55,291 nucleotides of DNA. Origin: a bacterium D16-51. GTDB lineage: Bacteria > Bacillota > Clostridia > Lachnospirales > Lachnospiraceae. The stretch covers positions 1-55,291 of the forward strand of contig RAYE01000041.1 of assembly GCA_003612285.1 (NCBI GenBank), given 5' to 3'. Of this stretch, positions 8,823 through 17,373 are shown piece after piece. The notes beneath the pieces are model-generated. The model did no database searches and had not been told where the DNA came from. It saw only the letters and a list, made by a program, of their open reading frames with translations. A program made the translations under genes and the position numbers. The stretch's first letter is position 1; every line of letters starts with the position of its first letter.

Positions 8823-8906
8823 ATAATCACTTCCCTCTGTATTTCTGTTATTGCGTCCATATTTATTAAATATAGTATACTGGGAAATCGCTGCGAAATC
8901 AATCGT

Positions 8907-8919
8907 TAGAATTTATCTA
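8907..8919. promoter_or_regulatory. Candidate LysR box between LysR and MATE genes
   Basis: TAGAATTTATCTA is a dyad with the T-N11-A pattern (8906-8920 in extended form), 85 bp upstream of the LysR start. Confidence 0.45.
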
Positions 8920-9090
8920 ATGACATTTCCTTTTTTGAAATTCTCATATAGGATAAAGGATGTTAGAATACAGATAGTTTCATGCTAATGGTTTGGAGGT
9001 GACGGTTTAGGAGTGAGTGAACTATTTGGTTTCTATAATTGCGTGATATGATTATGGAAAAGCGGTGAAAAAGATGAAAGGGGCAGATAT

Positions 9091-10467
9091 ATGAAAAGTC
9101 AAGAAAAAGTAGATTATCAAAATGGAAAATTATTTCCAATGATTTTAAGGTTTTCAATTCCGGCGGCAATCTCATTGCTGATTACAGCGATTTATAATAT
9201 TATTGACCGTATTTTTGTAGGAAATTTTAATGGGACATCTGCGTTAGCAGGATTATCAGTCTGTTTCCCGCTATCCTATATGATGATGGCATTTGGATTA
9301 ACCTGTAGTGCAGGCGGTTCTACTATGTTCAGCCTGTTTGCGGGAAAAAAGGATAAAGCCAAAATGAATATTGCTTTTGGTAATGCATTTGTTTTAGTTT
9401 GTATATTTGAAATACTGTTATCAGCAGTATTGCTTATATTTACTGATTCGTTTTTGAATATTTTTGGTGTTACAGATACTTCTTATGATTATGCAGTTAC
9501 CTACTATAAAATAGCGGCGTTAGGGTGCCTGTTTCAAGGATTGACACAGTTATTTTGTGATTTTGTGCGGGTTTCTGGGAAGCCTGTATTGGGAATGTGT
9601 GTAACGGGGATTGGTGCTGTGGCAAATATCATTTTAGATGCCGTTTTTGTTGCCATATTAGGTTATGGGGTGGCTGGAGCAGCATGGGCGACGGTTATTG
9701 GACAGATATTGTCGGCAATTTTTGGGGCGTTTCTTGTATTTGGAAAGAAAACAATGGTTTCCATTACAAAGAGTATATTTAGGATGGATGGTGAAATCTG
9801 GCCGAAAATTATTTCCTGCGGCTTTGCTTTTTGGGCAGCACAAATGGCAATGGGATTTATCAGTCTTGTTTACAATAGCCAGCTTGGCAAATACGGCAGC
9901 GATATTGCAATTAGTGTGTATGCGGTTGTGGCGAGTATCATGACTTTTGTGATTATGCCTGCCAGTGGCATTAGCCAGGGGATTCAGCCGATTATTGGAA
10001 ATAATTATGGCGCTGGTAAGCATCATCGGGTTATGCAGACATTATATCAGGCTGCAGGGTTTTCTGTAGCAATTACCAGTATTATATGGTTGATTGTAAT
10101 GTTGTTTCCAAAACAGATTCTGTCAGCTTTTGGCGGAACAGAGGAAATGTTTGCAATTGGGGTTACGGGGCTGAGATATAATTTTTGTATTACGCCGATA
10201 TTAGGCTTTGTTATGCTCGTTACAACATTTTTTCAGTCTCTTGGACATCCAATTCCATCAATTATAATTACAATTTTAAGGCAGGTTATTTTCTTGGTGC
10301 CATTTATATATATTTTGCCGCTTGCCTTTGGGGTAAAGAGTATTTTTATGGCTCAGCCGATTAGCGACGCCCTTGCACTCATTTTATCCATTCTTTTAGT
10401 GATGCGGGAACACAGAAAATTTCCAGAGCCACAAGGAATCTCTGACAAAAAAGCGGAAGCCTCTTGA
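9091..10467 (+). CDS. MATE family efflux transporter
   Basis: 458 residues with about 12 hydrophobic helices in two repeats (ITAIYNIIDRIFVGNFNGTS at the start of the first; MPASGISQGIQPIIGNNYGA at the start of the second). Both are signature MATE motifs of multidrug and toxin extrusion pumps driven by Na+ or H+. GAAAGGGG precedes the ATG. It is followed after 45 bp by a MarR gene with its own promoter. It is paralogous in type to the MATE gene at 13160. Confidence 0.92.
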   Translation: MKSQEKVDYQNGKLFPMILRFSIPAAISLLITAIYNIIDRIFVGNFNGTSALAGLSVCFPLSYMMMAFGLTCSAGGSTMFSLFAGKKDKAKMNIAFGNAFVLVCIFEILLSAVLLIFTDSFLNIFGVTDTSYDYAVTYYKIAALGCLFQGLTQLFCDFVRVSGKPVLGMCVTGIGAVANIILDAVFVAILGYGVAGAAWATVIGQILSAIFGAFLVFGKKTMVSITKSIFRMDGEIWPKIISCGFAFWAAQMAMGFISLVYNSQLGKYGSDIAISVYAVVASIMTFVIMPASGISQGIQPIIGNNYGAGKHHRVMQTLYQAAGFSVAITSIIWLIVMLFPKQILSAFGGTEEMFAIGVTGLRYNFCITPILGFVMLVTTFFQSLGHPIPSIIITILRQVIFLVPFIYILPLAFGVKSIFMAQPISDALALILSILLVMREHRKFPEPQGISDKKAEAS

Positions 10468-10508
10468 GTTTTTCATATGCTTATGATAATATAGTCTAAA
10501 AGGAGACT
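10464..10508 (+). promoter_or_regulatory. MarR promoter with overlapping dyad operator
   Basis: TTGAGT (10464-10469) and TAATAT (10487-10492) are 17 bp apart. The dyad TAGTCT-N5-AGACTA (10492-10508) covers the transcription start and the AAGGAG ribosome binding site, fitting autorepression by MarR. Confidence 0.55.
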
Positions 10509-10512
10509 AAAT

Positions 10513-10980
10513 ATGAAAGAGCTTGACAGACCGAAAAATCTAAAGCGGTTTTACCTTGCATGGCAAAGGATGAACCATGTGTATGAGAAATTTGCAAAGA
10601 AGCAGGACTTAACCTATATCTCCATGTTTATCTTGCAGTTGATAGACGACGGGACGACACAGAAAGAACTATGCGATACCCTGTATTTTCCAAAGCAGAC
10701 AGTCAACAAAGTAATACTTTCCTTTGAAAAAAAGGGATATATCACATTGGTTCCCAATCCGCGGGATAAGCGTTCCCGCTCTATTATGATGACGAAAAAG
10801 GGACGGGAATTTCAAAGTACAGTCATTCCGGCGATTGAGCGCGCGGAGTTAGCAGCCTTTGCGTCACTGTCAGAGGGAGAACAGCAGATTATGACAGACC
10901 TTTGGGAGAAATACACAGATATGTGTATCAGTAAACTAAACAATGCAATGCAGGTTCAGAATGGAGGAAAAGACAGATGA
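10513..10980 (+). CDS. MarR family transcriptional regulator
   Basis: 155 residues with a winged helix: QKELCDTLYFPKQTVNKVIL is the recognition helix and PNPRDKRSRSIMMTKKG the wing with the conserved D-x-R-S/R. AAGGAG lies 6-8 nt upstream. Its stop overlaps the start of the aldo/keto reductase (ATGA), so the two are translationally coupled. It probably represses its own two-gene unit and perhaps the MATE pump just upstream. Confidence 0.9.
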   Translation: MKELDRPKNLKRFYLAWQRMNHVYEKFAKKQDLTYISMFILQLIDDGTTQKELCDTLYFPKQTVNKVILSFEKKGYITLVPNPRDKRSRSIMMTKKGREFQSTVIPAIERAELAAFASLSEGEQQIMTDLWEKYTDMCISKLNNAMQVQNGGKDR

Positions 10981-12101
10981 AAAAATTAGGATTTGGCCTT
11001 ATGCGTCTGCCACTGATAAACGGTGAATTTGACCGCATAGACAAAGAAACGTTATGCAGTATGGTTGACCTTTATTTGAGCAAGGGTTTCCAGTATTTTG
11101 ACACGGCATGGTTTTACCATAACGGGCAGTCGGAAGCCGCTGTAAAAGAGTGTCTTGTCAGCCGTTATCCCCGTTCCGCGTTTTTCCTTGCAGATAAAAT
11201 GCCGCTTGTCCTCATTCAGGAGGAACAGGAACTTGAAGAATACTTTCAGACGCAGTGTGAACGCTGCGGGGTAGATTATTTTGATTACTACCTTGTTCAC
11301 GATATGGCGGGGGAACGCCGGGAAACGGCAGAGAAAACCCACGTTTTTGATTTCCTTGCAGAAAAGAAAGCCGCTGGGCTTGTGAAGCATATCGGATTTT
11401 CTTTCCATGATACAGCCGATATTCTGGATCAGATTTTGTCAGAACACACAGAAGTTGATTTTGTTCAGTTACAGCTTAACTATCTGGACTGGGAAAATGA
11501 AATCATTCAATCACGCAAATGCTATGAAACGGCAAGGCGGCATGGAAAGCCCGTCATTGTCATGGAGCCTGTCAAGGGAGGGACGCTTGCAAAAGTTCCC
11601 GCAGACGCGGAAAGCCTGTTGAAAGAAGCCGCGCCGGATATGTCAGCAGCTTCATGGGCGGTCCGCTTTGCGGCAAGCCATGATAATGTAATGTTGGTAC
11701 TTAGCGGCATGAGCAGCATGGAACAGCTTAGGGACAACCTTTCTTACATGGAAAATTTCAAGCCGTTCACAGAAGCCGAATTTACGTTAGTACAGAAAGC
11801 CGCAGAGATTATTAACAAGAGCGTTACAATCCCCTGCACTGGATGTTCCTATTGTACCAATAACTGCCCTATGAATATTGCCATTCCCAAATATTTCTCC
11901 CTATATAATACGGATATGCAGGAACTTGAAACAAAGGTATGGACAGCACAGACCATGTTGTATGGGCATTTCGCAGAGCAGTTCGGAAAAGCAAGCGCCT
12001 GTGTCGGCTGCGGACTATGTGAAAAAATGTGTCCACAGCATTTACCCGTCAGGAAGTGGCTGAAACAGGTTGCGGAAAGATTTGAGGGAAACATATCCTA
12101 G
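10977..12101 (+). CDS. Aldo/keto reductase with two 4Fe-4S clusters (COG1453 type)
   Basis: 374 residues. The TIM barrel opens MKKLGFGLMRLPL, and the catalytic Asp-Tyr region is FDTAWFYHNGQSE. The C-terminal extension carries CTGCSYCTNNCP (about 286-297) and CVGCGLCEKMCP (about 342-353), two ferredoxin-type cysteine sets. This fusion is a known family of predicted oxidoreductases in anaerobes; the substrate is not known. The start overlaps the MarR stop. Probably cytoplasmic. Confidence 0.9.
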   Translation: MKKLGFGLMRLPLINGEFDRIDKETLCSMVDLYLSKGFQYFDTAWFYHNGQSEAAVKECLVSRYPRSAFFLADKMPLVLIQEEQELEEYFQTQCERCGVDYFDYYLVHDMAGERRETAEKTHVFDFLAEKKAAGLVKHIGFSFHDTADILDQILSEHTEVDFVQLQLNYLDWENEIIQSRKCYETARRHGKPVIVMEPVKGGTLAKVPADAESLLKEAAPDMSAASWAVRFAASHDNVMLVLSGMSSMEQLRDNLSYMENFKPFTEAEFTLVQKAAEIINKSVTIPCTGCSYCTNNCPMNIAIPKYFSLYNTDMQELETKVWTAQTMLYGHFAEQFGKASACVGCGLCEKMCPQHLPVRKWLKQVAERFEGNIS

Positions 12102-12144
12102 ATGATTTAAGTAACGGTGCAAGTTACCATGACAGACTGGAAGT

Positions 12145-12975
12145 TCAATCCCCCAAAGAGACAGCGGACTGTCTGTCATGGAGCAGACACCGCTGTTCTA
12201 AAGCAGGTTTTGAAAACGTATAGTTTCCAACAAAAAGCTCTGTTTCAATTACCAATTTTATCTGCTCTGCTGATAAATGGGGCTGACACCAGTTCCAGAC
12301 CTGATTGATGTCACTTTGTTCGACTCTCTTGCACAAATACTGTCCTGCAGGAATATGTATATATTGGGGCTGGCTGATGTTTTTGGCGGATGCGGTATCC
12401 ACGTCTACAAATAAATATTGCTTCCAGTTATTATTCTCTTTCAGTAAAAGCAGTCCGTTGGCGTTTCCGACTTTCATTTTGTGTGTATAAATCTCTATAA
12501 TCATTTTTTTCATTTGTTCATTGGATTCGTCAGTTCCCAGTTGTCCTCCATAAGAAGAAATTTTACAGGTGCGTTCGGGAAGAAAATACAGTTCCGGCGT
12601 ATTGTTCTGGTAACTTTTTTCCGAACGTTCCATTTCTGCCTGCATCGTTTTTAAAAGTGCAAGACGTTCCTGCATGATTCGTATTTTTTCCTGAACAAGT
12701 CCAGTTCCACGCTCGACTAAATCCTTATAACAGATCCATGGTGCAGTTTCATCTGTATATTCATGAAAATGTTTCAGGGGAATATCCAAATCCACGCAAA
12801 ACTGAATGGCGTCCACTACAGCCTTTTGGCAAAAGGAGTAGTAACGGTAGCCGCTGTCGGGATCGACAAAGGCGGGAGTCAGAATCCCTATGCTGTCATA
12901 ATAGCGGAGTGCCTTGATATGGACGCCTGTTATTTTGGAAAGCTCCCCTATGGATAGCAGATTTTTCTTTTTTAT
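12145..12975 (-). CDS. MerR family regulator with GyrI-like effector domain; start codon ATA
   Basis: About 276 residues. The N-terminal MerR winged helix (LLSIGELSKITGVHIKALRY, then YDSIGILTP and a GYRYYSF stretch) is intact, a coiled linker follows, and the second half resembles the effector-binding fold (LYFLPERTC, YIHIPAGQYLCKRV). The frame is continuous, but at 6 nt after the GGGAGGG ribosome binding site the codon is ATA where ATG is expected. The next in-frame starts are far inside. Either ATA/ATT is used weakly or the gene is silenced. It faces the MATE gene across a MerR-type promoter. Confidence 0.75.
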   Translation of the reverse strand: MKKKNLLSIGELSKITGVHIKALRYYDSIGILTPAFVDPDSGYRYYSFCQKAVVDAIQFCVDLDIPLKHFHEYTDETAPWICYKDLVERGTGLVQEKIRIMQERLALLKTMQAEMERSEKSYQNNTPELYFLPERTCKISSYGGQLGTDESNEQMKKMIIEIYTHKMKVGNANGLLLLKENNNWKQYLFVDVDTASAKNISQPQYIHIPAGQYLCKRVEQSDINQVWNWCQPHLSAEQIKLVIETELFVGNYTFSKPALEQRCLLHDRQSAVSLGD

Positions 12976-12988
12976 GATAATCCCTCCC

Positions 12989-13019
12989 TTGACTCTCCCT
13001 TAAAGGGAGAGTTTATAAT
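12989..13019 (+). promoter_or_regulatory. MerR-type promoter/operator driving the MATE gene
   Basis: TTGACT (12989-12994) and TATAAT (13014-13019) are separated by 19 bp. The spacer is filled by a perfect 21-bp dyad at 12992-13012 (ACTCTCCCTT-A-AAGGGAGAGT). A long spacer with a central dyad is the hallmark of MerR-activated promoters. Confidence 0.85.
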
Positions 13020-13088
13020 GTTTATAATAAATATTTTCTGGAAAGCTGTCAAGCGGACGAAAGGTATAAAAAAGATAAATCATTTGGG

Positions 13089-13142
13089 AAGTTACTATTC
13101 ACGGTCGATTTCTGGAAAAAGAATGGCCGTGAATAGTAACTT
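13089..13142. repeat. 16-bp inverted repeat in the MATE leader
   Basis: AAGTTACTATTCACGG and its exact complement enclose 22 nt, ending just before the GGGAGGG ribosome binding site of the MATE gene. It could be an attenuator-like stem or a small mobile repeat. Confidence 0.75.
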
Positions 13143-13159
13143 TGGGAGGGTATTTATTT

Positions 13160-14530
13160 ATGAATCTTCAAACAGATAGTATCTGCAGACTTTATTTTAA
13201 GTATCTGGTGCCGAGCCTGTTTAGCGGACTGGTTATGAGTATCTATTCGCTGGTAGATATGATTGTTGTAGGGCAGCACGAGGGCGCGGCAGGAACGGCA
13301 GCACTGGCGTGTGTATCGCCTTTATGGGCTTTTTTCTGCTGTCTTAGTACCTTGTTTGGAAATGGAGGCGCGGTTTTGTTCAGCCGGGCAAAGGGGGAAG
13401 GTCAGGAGAAGGAGAGCCGAGCGGCTTTTACAGTTTCTTTTCTTTTGCTCTGCGGCGTCACGGCAGTTGTATGGTTTACGATGGCGGTGTTTGACGAATC
13501 CCTGTTGCGGCTGTTCGGGGCAGATGACGCCTTGATGCCACTGGCGCTCCGTTACATGAAATGGCTGAAATTAGGAATTCCATTGTGGCCGGTTGGATAT
13601 TTCCTTGGTATATTTATCCGTAATGACGGCTCGCCTGTACTGGTAGGGGTGGCGACTGTCTGCGGCGGTGTACTGAATGTTTTTGGGGATATATTCTTAA
13701 CCTTTACCTGTGACATGGGGATTGAAGGGGCTGCGGTTGCAACGGTAGCTGGTCAGGGTATGGTATTTTTGATCCAGTTGCTGCATCTGTTTTCCAAAAA
13801 GAACACTATATCATTTACACGTGTAACCGCCTTCTGGAAACGGGGAATGGAAATTGCATCTGTCGGCATATCTTCTTTTCTGTGTTCTGTGGGTATGGGG
13901 TTCGTTGTTGTACTTTTCAATAATCAGATTATGAGATACTATGGCGGCAATGAACTTGCAATATATGGTGTGGCAGGAAATCTGTTTACTTTGGTACAGA
14001 CATTTAGTTATGGCATTGGAAATGCGGCGCAGCCCATTGTGGCAGAGAATGTGGGTGCGGGAAAGCCAGATCGCGTCCTGCGGACACGAAACCTGGGCTG
14101 CTGTGTGGCGGTGGGAATCGGACTGGGTGTAATGGTTATCGCCCTGCTGTTTCCCATACAGATTGTTCAGCTTTATATGAGGGCTTCAATGGAAATACAG
14201 AACGCAGCACCGGGAATTTTAAGGCGGTATTTTACATGCCTGTTATTTCTTCCATTCAATATTTACGCAACTTATTATCTGCAGGCTGTACAGCGGGTGA
14301 TAGAATCCCTGACAGTATCACTGCTTCACAGCTTTCTGCTTGGGGCGGTGTTCGTGTATCTGTTCCCCGCTGTATGGGGCGGAACATCTATCTGGTATGT
14401 AATGTTTTTTGTGGAACTGATTACGGCAATAGCAGCGGTTATCATATTTATAAAAAGGGATATCCGGCAGGCAGAAGTATTGGGAGGTGTCACAGATGAA
14501 ACGAATCGGGATTGTCATATGCAATTATAA
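13160..14530 (+). CDS. MATE family efflux transporter (MerR-controlled)
   Basis: 456 residues, about 12 hydrophobic helices. MSIYSLVDMIVVGQHEGAAG and FSYGIGNAAQPIVAENVGAG are the paired MATE repeat motifs. Start 13160 is preferred because GGGAGGG lies 9-10 nt upstream; the frame opens at 13142. Likely extrudes a cationic toxin in response to the MerR sensor encoded divergently. Its last codons overlap the start of a glycosyltransferase fragment. Confidence 0.9.
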   Translation: MNLQTDSICRLYFKYLVPSLFSGLVMSIYSLVDMIVVGQHEGAAGTAALACVSPLWAFFCCLSTLFGNGGAVLFSRAKGEGQEKESRAAFTVSFLLLCGVTAVVWFTMAVFDESLLRLFGADDALMPLALRYMKWLKLGIPLWPVGYFLGIFIRNDGSPVLVGVATVCGGVLNVFGDIFLTFTCDMGIEGAAVATVAGQGMVFLIQLLHLFSKKNTISFTRVTAFWKRGMEIASVGISSFLCSVGMGFVVVLFNNQIMRYYGGNELAIYGVAGNLFTLVQTFSYGIGNAAQPIVAENVGAGKPDRVLRTRNLGCCVAVGIGLGVMVIALLFPIQIVQLYMRASMEIQNAAPGILRRYFTCLLFLPFNIYATYYLQAVQRVIESLTVSLLHSFLLGAVFVYLFPAVWGGTSIWYVMFFVELITAIAAVIIFIKRDIRQAEVLGGVTDETNRDCHMQL

Positions 14531-14759
14531 TAAAAAGGATATGGTTATAAAGTGTATTCAGTGTGTTCTGGAATCAAAATTTACAGATTATGATATTTTT
14601 GTAGTGGATAATGCGTCTACTGACGGTTCCGTGGACGGAATTTTACAACAGTATCCGAATGCGGTAATTTTTTCGCAGCATTCTGTTTTGGATACAGGTC
14701 TGGCAGTGATACGGAATGCAGAAAATCTTGGCGGCTCAGGCGGTTTCAATGATTCATGA
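14496..14759 (+). pseudogene. Truncated family 2 glycosyltransferase
   Basis: 87 residues: MKRIGIVICNYNKKDMVIKC and VVDNASTDGSVDGI are the nucleotide-sugar binding N-terminus of GT2 enzymes, and NAENLGGSGGFN the following motif. The frame stops where the family normally continues for about 200 more residues. GGGAGGTG precedes the ATG, which overlaps the MATE gene end, so it is probably still translated but unlikely to be active. Confidence 0.75.
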
Positions 14760-14843
14760 GTAAGAGAAAGTTTATGAATATTTTTATAGGGAAACGCCGC
14801 GGGGCAGACAGTAAGGCAGTAGGAAATGCCATATTTCAAGGAG

Positions 14844-14871
14844 AGGTATGTGTGACAGCATACCTTTTTTT
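14844..14871 (+). terminator. Terminator before the agr module
   Basis: The stem AGGTATG/CATACCT with an 8-nt loop is followed by seven Ts. The rest of 14760-15029 is AT-rich and holds no gene I can support; a TATAAT at 14969 may be the -10 box of the downstream regulator. Confidence 0.75.
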
Positions 14872-15029
14872 ATTATTTCGCTGTGGTGAAAATAGAAATC
14901 TTGTGATAGAATTAATTTATTTAGAAATTTGTAAAGAGCGTGAAAATACATTTCCAACCATATTGAAATATAATTTCAGCAATATGCAGTAATAAAGGAA
15001 AGCGGTAATGTGCAAAGGAGTGTGGGAAG

Positions 15030-15773
15030 ATGACAGTAGATATTGCTATTTGTGATGATGATAGCAAAGATTTAAAGAGTGTTATTGATATACTCAAGGA
15101 TATTTTTATTGAACATAATGATAAATACAGTCTGCAGTCTTTTCAGTCTGCAGCTGATATGTTAGAAAAAGTAAATAAGATAGATATTGCTATACTAGAT
15201 ATTTCGATGGATGAAATGAATGGAATTGATCTGGGCAGAGAATTGAAAATACGATTTCCAGAGTTAAGAGTAATATATATGACAAGCTATGAGCAATATT
15301 GTATGCAGGCGATTAACGAGGTTCATGCATTTTCGTTCTTATGTAAGCCGCTGGAAAAGGAAGAAGTTAAAAAGCAGTTAGAAGAATTAGTAAAGGAAAT
15401 AAAACAATCAGACGACAACATGGAAAAAGTATTTTATAAGGTTTCCGATAGTAATGGAAAGGAGTATCCGTTTATAAAGTTAAAATTGCAAAATATCGTT
15501 TTTTTTGAGTATGTTAAGACAAAACGGAGGATAGCGATTGTGCTTGAAAATACAGTATACGAATATTCTTATGTGATGGAAAAACTTGCTGGTGAGCTAG
15601 AGAGCTATGGATTTGCAGTTAATTGCAGGGGGAATTTGGTTAATTTGCGGCATATTTCTAAAATAAAGGGATATGACATTCATATGGACAATGGTCAAAT
15701 TCTTGCACTATCGCAAAAAAGGGTTGCTGGGTTTAAAGAAAAAATGAATGAATTTATACATAGCCATGTTTGA
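15030..15773 (+). CDS. LytTR response regulator, pair 1 (AgrA-like)
   Basis: 247 residues. The receiver domain has the acidic pocket ICDDD (residues 7-11), phospho-acceptor Asp57 in AILDISMDEMNG and Lys in FLCKPLEKEE. The C-terminal LytTR DNA-binding domain runs from about 140 (VFFEYVKTKRRIAIVLENTV ... NCRGNLVNLRHISKIKG). It is followed after 13 bp by its kinase and then agrD/agrB. By family knowledge it should bind the TGTACCTCGTGCA direct repeats ahead of agrD when phosphorylated. Confidence 0.92.
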   Translation: MTVDIAICDDDSKDLKSVIDILKDIFIEHNDKYSLQSFQSAADMLEKVNKIDIAILDISMDEMNGIDLGRELKIRFPELRVIYMTSYEQYCMQAINEVHAFSFLCKPLEKEEVKKQLEELVKEIKQSDDNMEKVFYKVSDSNGKEYPFIKLKLQNIVFFEYVKTKRRIAIVLENTVYEYSYVMEKLAGELESYGFAVNCRGNLVNLRHISKIKGYDIHMDNGQILALSQKRVAGFKEKMNEFIHSHV

Positions 15774-15786
15774 GGAGATAATTTAG

Positions 15787-17079
15787 ATGGAGAATATAAT
15801 ACTATATCTTTGTTCCTGTTTATCCTGCTTTATTATTATAACAATTCTTTGTGGGTTTATGGATGACAGGTACAATAGGACATTCGCCAATAAATATATT
15901 TATATTGGAACAGAATTGGGGATTACCTTTGGGGTTGCGGTAGTTAACCTGGCTCATAATGAAATATTAAATATTACTGTGTGGATTGTGGCAGTAGGTC
16001 TCGTTGCATATATTTTATATTATGAGGATTTTATAAAACCAGTAAAAAGAGTATTGGAATGTGAAATATCTATGGGAGTTATTACAATTTGTGAATCACT
16101 TGGGGTAGGTTTGGCCGATTGGCTCTTAGAATTATTAGATATTGAAACCAAAGAAAATACTATGCTGATATGCTTAGAAACCGCTTTCTCAAAGATTATT
16201 ATGATATTTTTGTATTTTATGGCTGTTGGTAAACTGATGAAGAAAAGACCAGTTCCTTTTACCAAACTGCAATATGTTTTTAATTGCATTATTTTAGGGT
16301 ATACATTTATTGATATTATTGTTATAGTAGATAATATGAATAACAGACCTAATAATTATTTTTTGGTTCTTAATCTTGGGTGCATTGTATTGGCTGATCT
16401 GTTTATGCTTTATCTTATTAAGGTAATGAACGAAAAAAGTTTTTTGGAATATGAGGTAAAATCAATGGAAAAGCAGGCAGATTTGCAATATAAATATTAT
16501 TTGAGGCAGGAACAGAAATATAATAAAACACTTGGGCTGTTACATGATATAAATAGACACATTAAATCCATTGAACAGTTATATTTGAATGGGAATACAG
16601 AAGCTGCTGTGGAGTATACAAAACAAATTAGCGGAATGCTCCAGCAACTTATAACGGTTAAATATACTGGGAATCCTATTTTGGATATACTGCTGGCAGA
16701 TTATCTATCCATTATGGATGAGAGACAGATAGATTTTGATATTCAAGTTGATAATGTAAAAATGGATTTTATGGATGCTATGGATATAACTACAATATTT
16801 GGAAATCTGCTTGATAATGCAATTGAAGCCTGTGATAATATTGGAAGCGGTAAAAAAATTTTTTTGAAAATTGGTGCATATCATGAGATGATTTCCATAC
16901 AGATTGAAAATAATTGCACAACTGTTAAATGGAAAAATGGGATTCCAGTTTCAGAAAAGGGACAGAATCATGGAATGGGACTATTGAATGTCAGGCGTAG
17001 CGTAGAAAAGTATGATGGCAATATAAAGTTGAAAGCGGAAGATGGAATCTTTATTGTGGAAATATTCTTAAATTCTTAA
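15787..17079 (+). CDS. AgrC-like GHKL sensor histidine kinase, pair 1
   Basis: 430 residues. About six hydrophobic segments in the first 220 residues form the peptide-sensing membrane domain. Then come the H-box (LLHDINRHIKSIEQLY), the N-box (FGNLLDNAIEACDN) and the G-box (GMGLLNVRRSVEKYDG) of the HATPase_c_5 / GHKL type. GAGGAG precedes the ATG. It is expected to sense the cyclic peptide made from the adjacent agrD and to phosphorylate the regulator at 15030. Confidence 0.9.
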   Translation: MENIILYLCSCLSCFIIITILCGFMDDRYNRTFANKYIYIGTELGITFGVAVVNLAHNEILNITVWIVAVGLVAYILYYEDFIKPVKRVLECEISMGVITICESLGVGLADWLLELLDIETKENTMLICLETAFSKIIMIFLYFMAVGKLMKKRPVPFTKLQYVFNCIILGYTFIDIIVIVDNMNNRPNNYFLVLNLGCIVLADLFMLYLIKVMNEKSFLEYEVKSMEKQADLQYKYYLRQEQKYNKTLGLLHDINRHIKSIEQLYLNGNTEAAVEYTKQISGMLQQLITVKYTGNPILDILLADYLSIMDERQIDFDIQVDNVKMDFMDAMDITTIFGNLLDNAIEACDNIGSGKKIFLKIGAYHEMISIQIENNCTTVKWKNGIPVSEKGQNHGMGLLNVRRSVEKYDGNIKLKAEDGIFIVEIFLNS

Positions 17080-17110
17080 AGAGCAGAAATGCTCTTTTTC
17101 TAGTTGGATT

Positions 17111-17143
17111 TGTACCTCGTGCAAAAAATCTGTACCTCGTGCA
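17111..17143 (+). promoter_or_regulatory. LytTR-type direct repeat, pair 1
   Basis: TGTACCTCGTGCA occurs exactly twice (17111-17123 and 17131-17143) with a 20-bp period. It is the geometry expected for a LytTR dimer, between the kinase gene and agrD. Confidence 0.8.
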
Positions 17144-17164
17144 TTTATGCTTAATTATATCATT

Positions 17165-17180
17165 TATAATGCGATATAAT
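17165..17180 (+). promoter_or_regulatory. agrD promoter -10 region
   Basis: Two TATAAT boxes (17165 and 17175) lie 22-32 bp after the second LytTR half-site. No good -35 box is present, as usual for LytTR-activated promoters. AT-rich text around it (TTGAAACCATTGTTTTTTA) recurs at 26800. Confidence 0.6.
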
Positions 17181-17220
17181 AATTGAAACCATTGTTTTTT
17201 AAGATATTGGAGGTGTTATT

Positions 17221-17373
17221 ATGGGTAAAATGAAACAGAAGGCTTTAAGATTGATTTCTAAGGCAGCATTAGCAAATGCGAGAAGGGAGGCAAATTCTGC
17301 TTGTTTGCTTTTTGGCTATCAACCTAAAATGCCAGAAAAACTAAACCGTTTAAAGAAGGGTAAAGAGGAATGA
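17221..17373 (+). CDS. agrD: AgrD-like cyclic autoinducer peptide precursor
   Basis: 50 residues: a basic amphipathic leader (MGKMKQKALRLISKAALANA), the signal core around Cys28 (ACLLFGYQP) and the conserved tail QPKMPEKL. The layout (leader, Cys, small hydrophobic ring, PK-x-PE-x-L) is that of clostridial AgrD peptides, processed by AgrB to a thiolactone ring and secreted. GGAGG precedes the ATG. The stop overlaps the agrB start (ATGA), so production is coupled. The exact ring residues cannot be fixed from sequence alone; Cys28 plus about four following residues is the normal size. Confidence 0.88.
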   Translation: MGKMKQKALRLISKAALANARREANSACLLFGYQPKMPEKLNRLKKGKEE

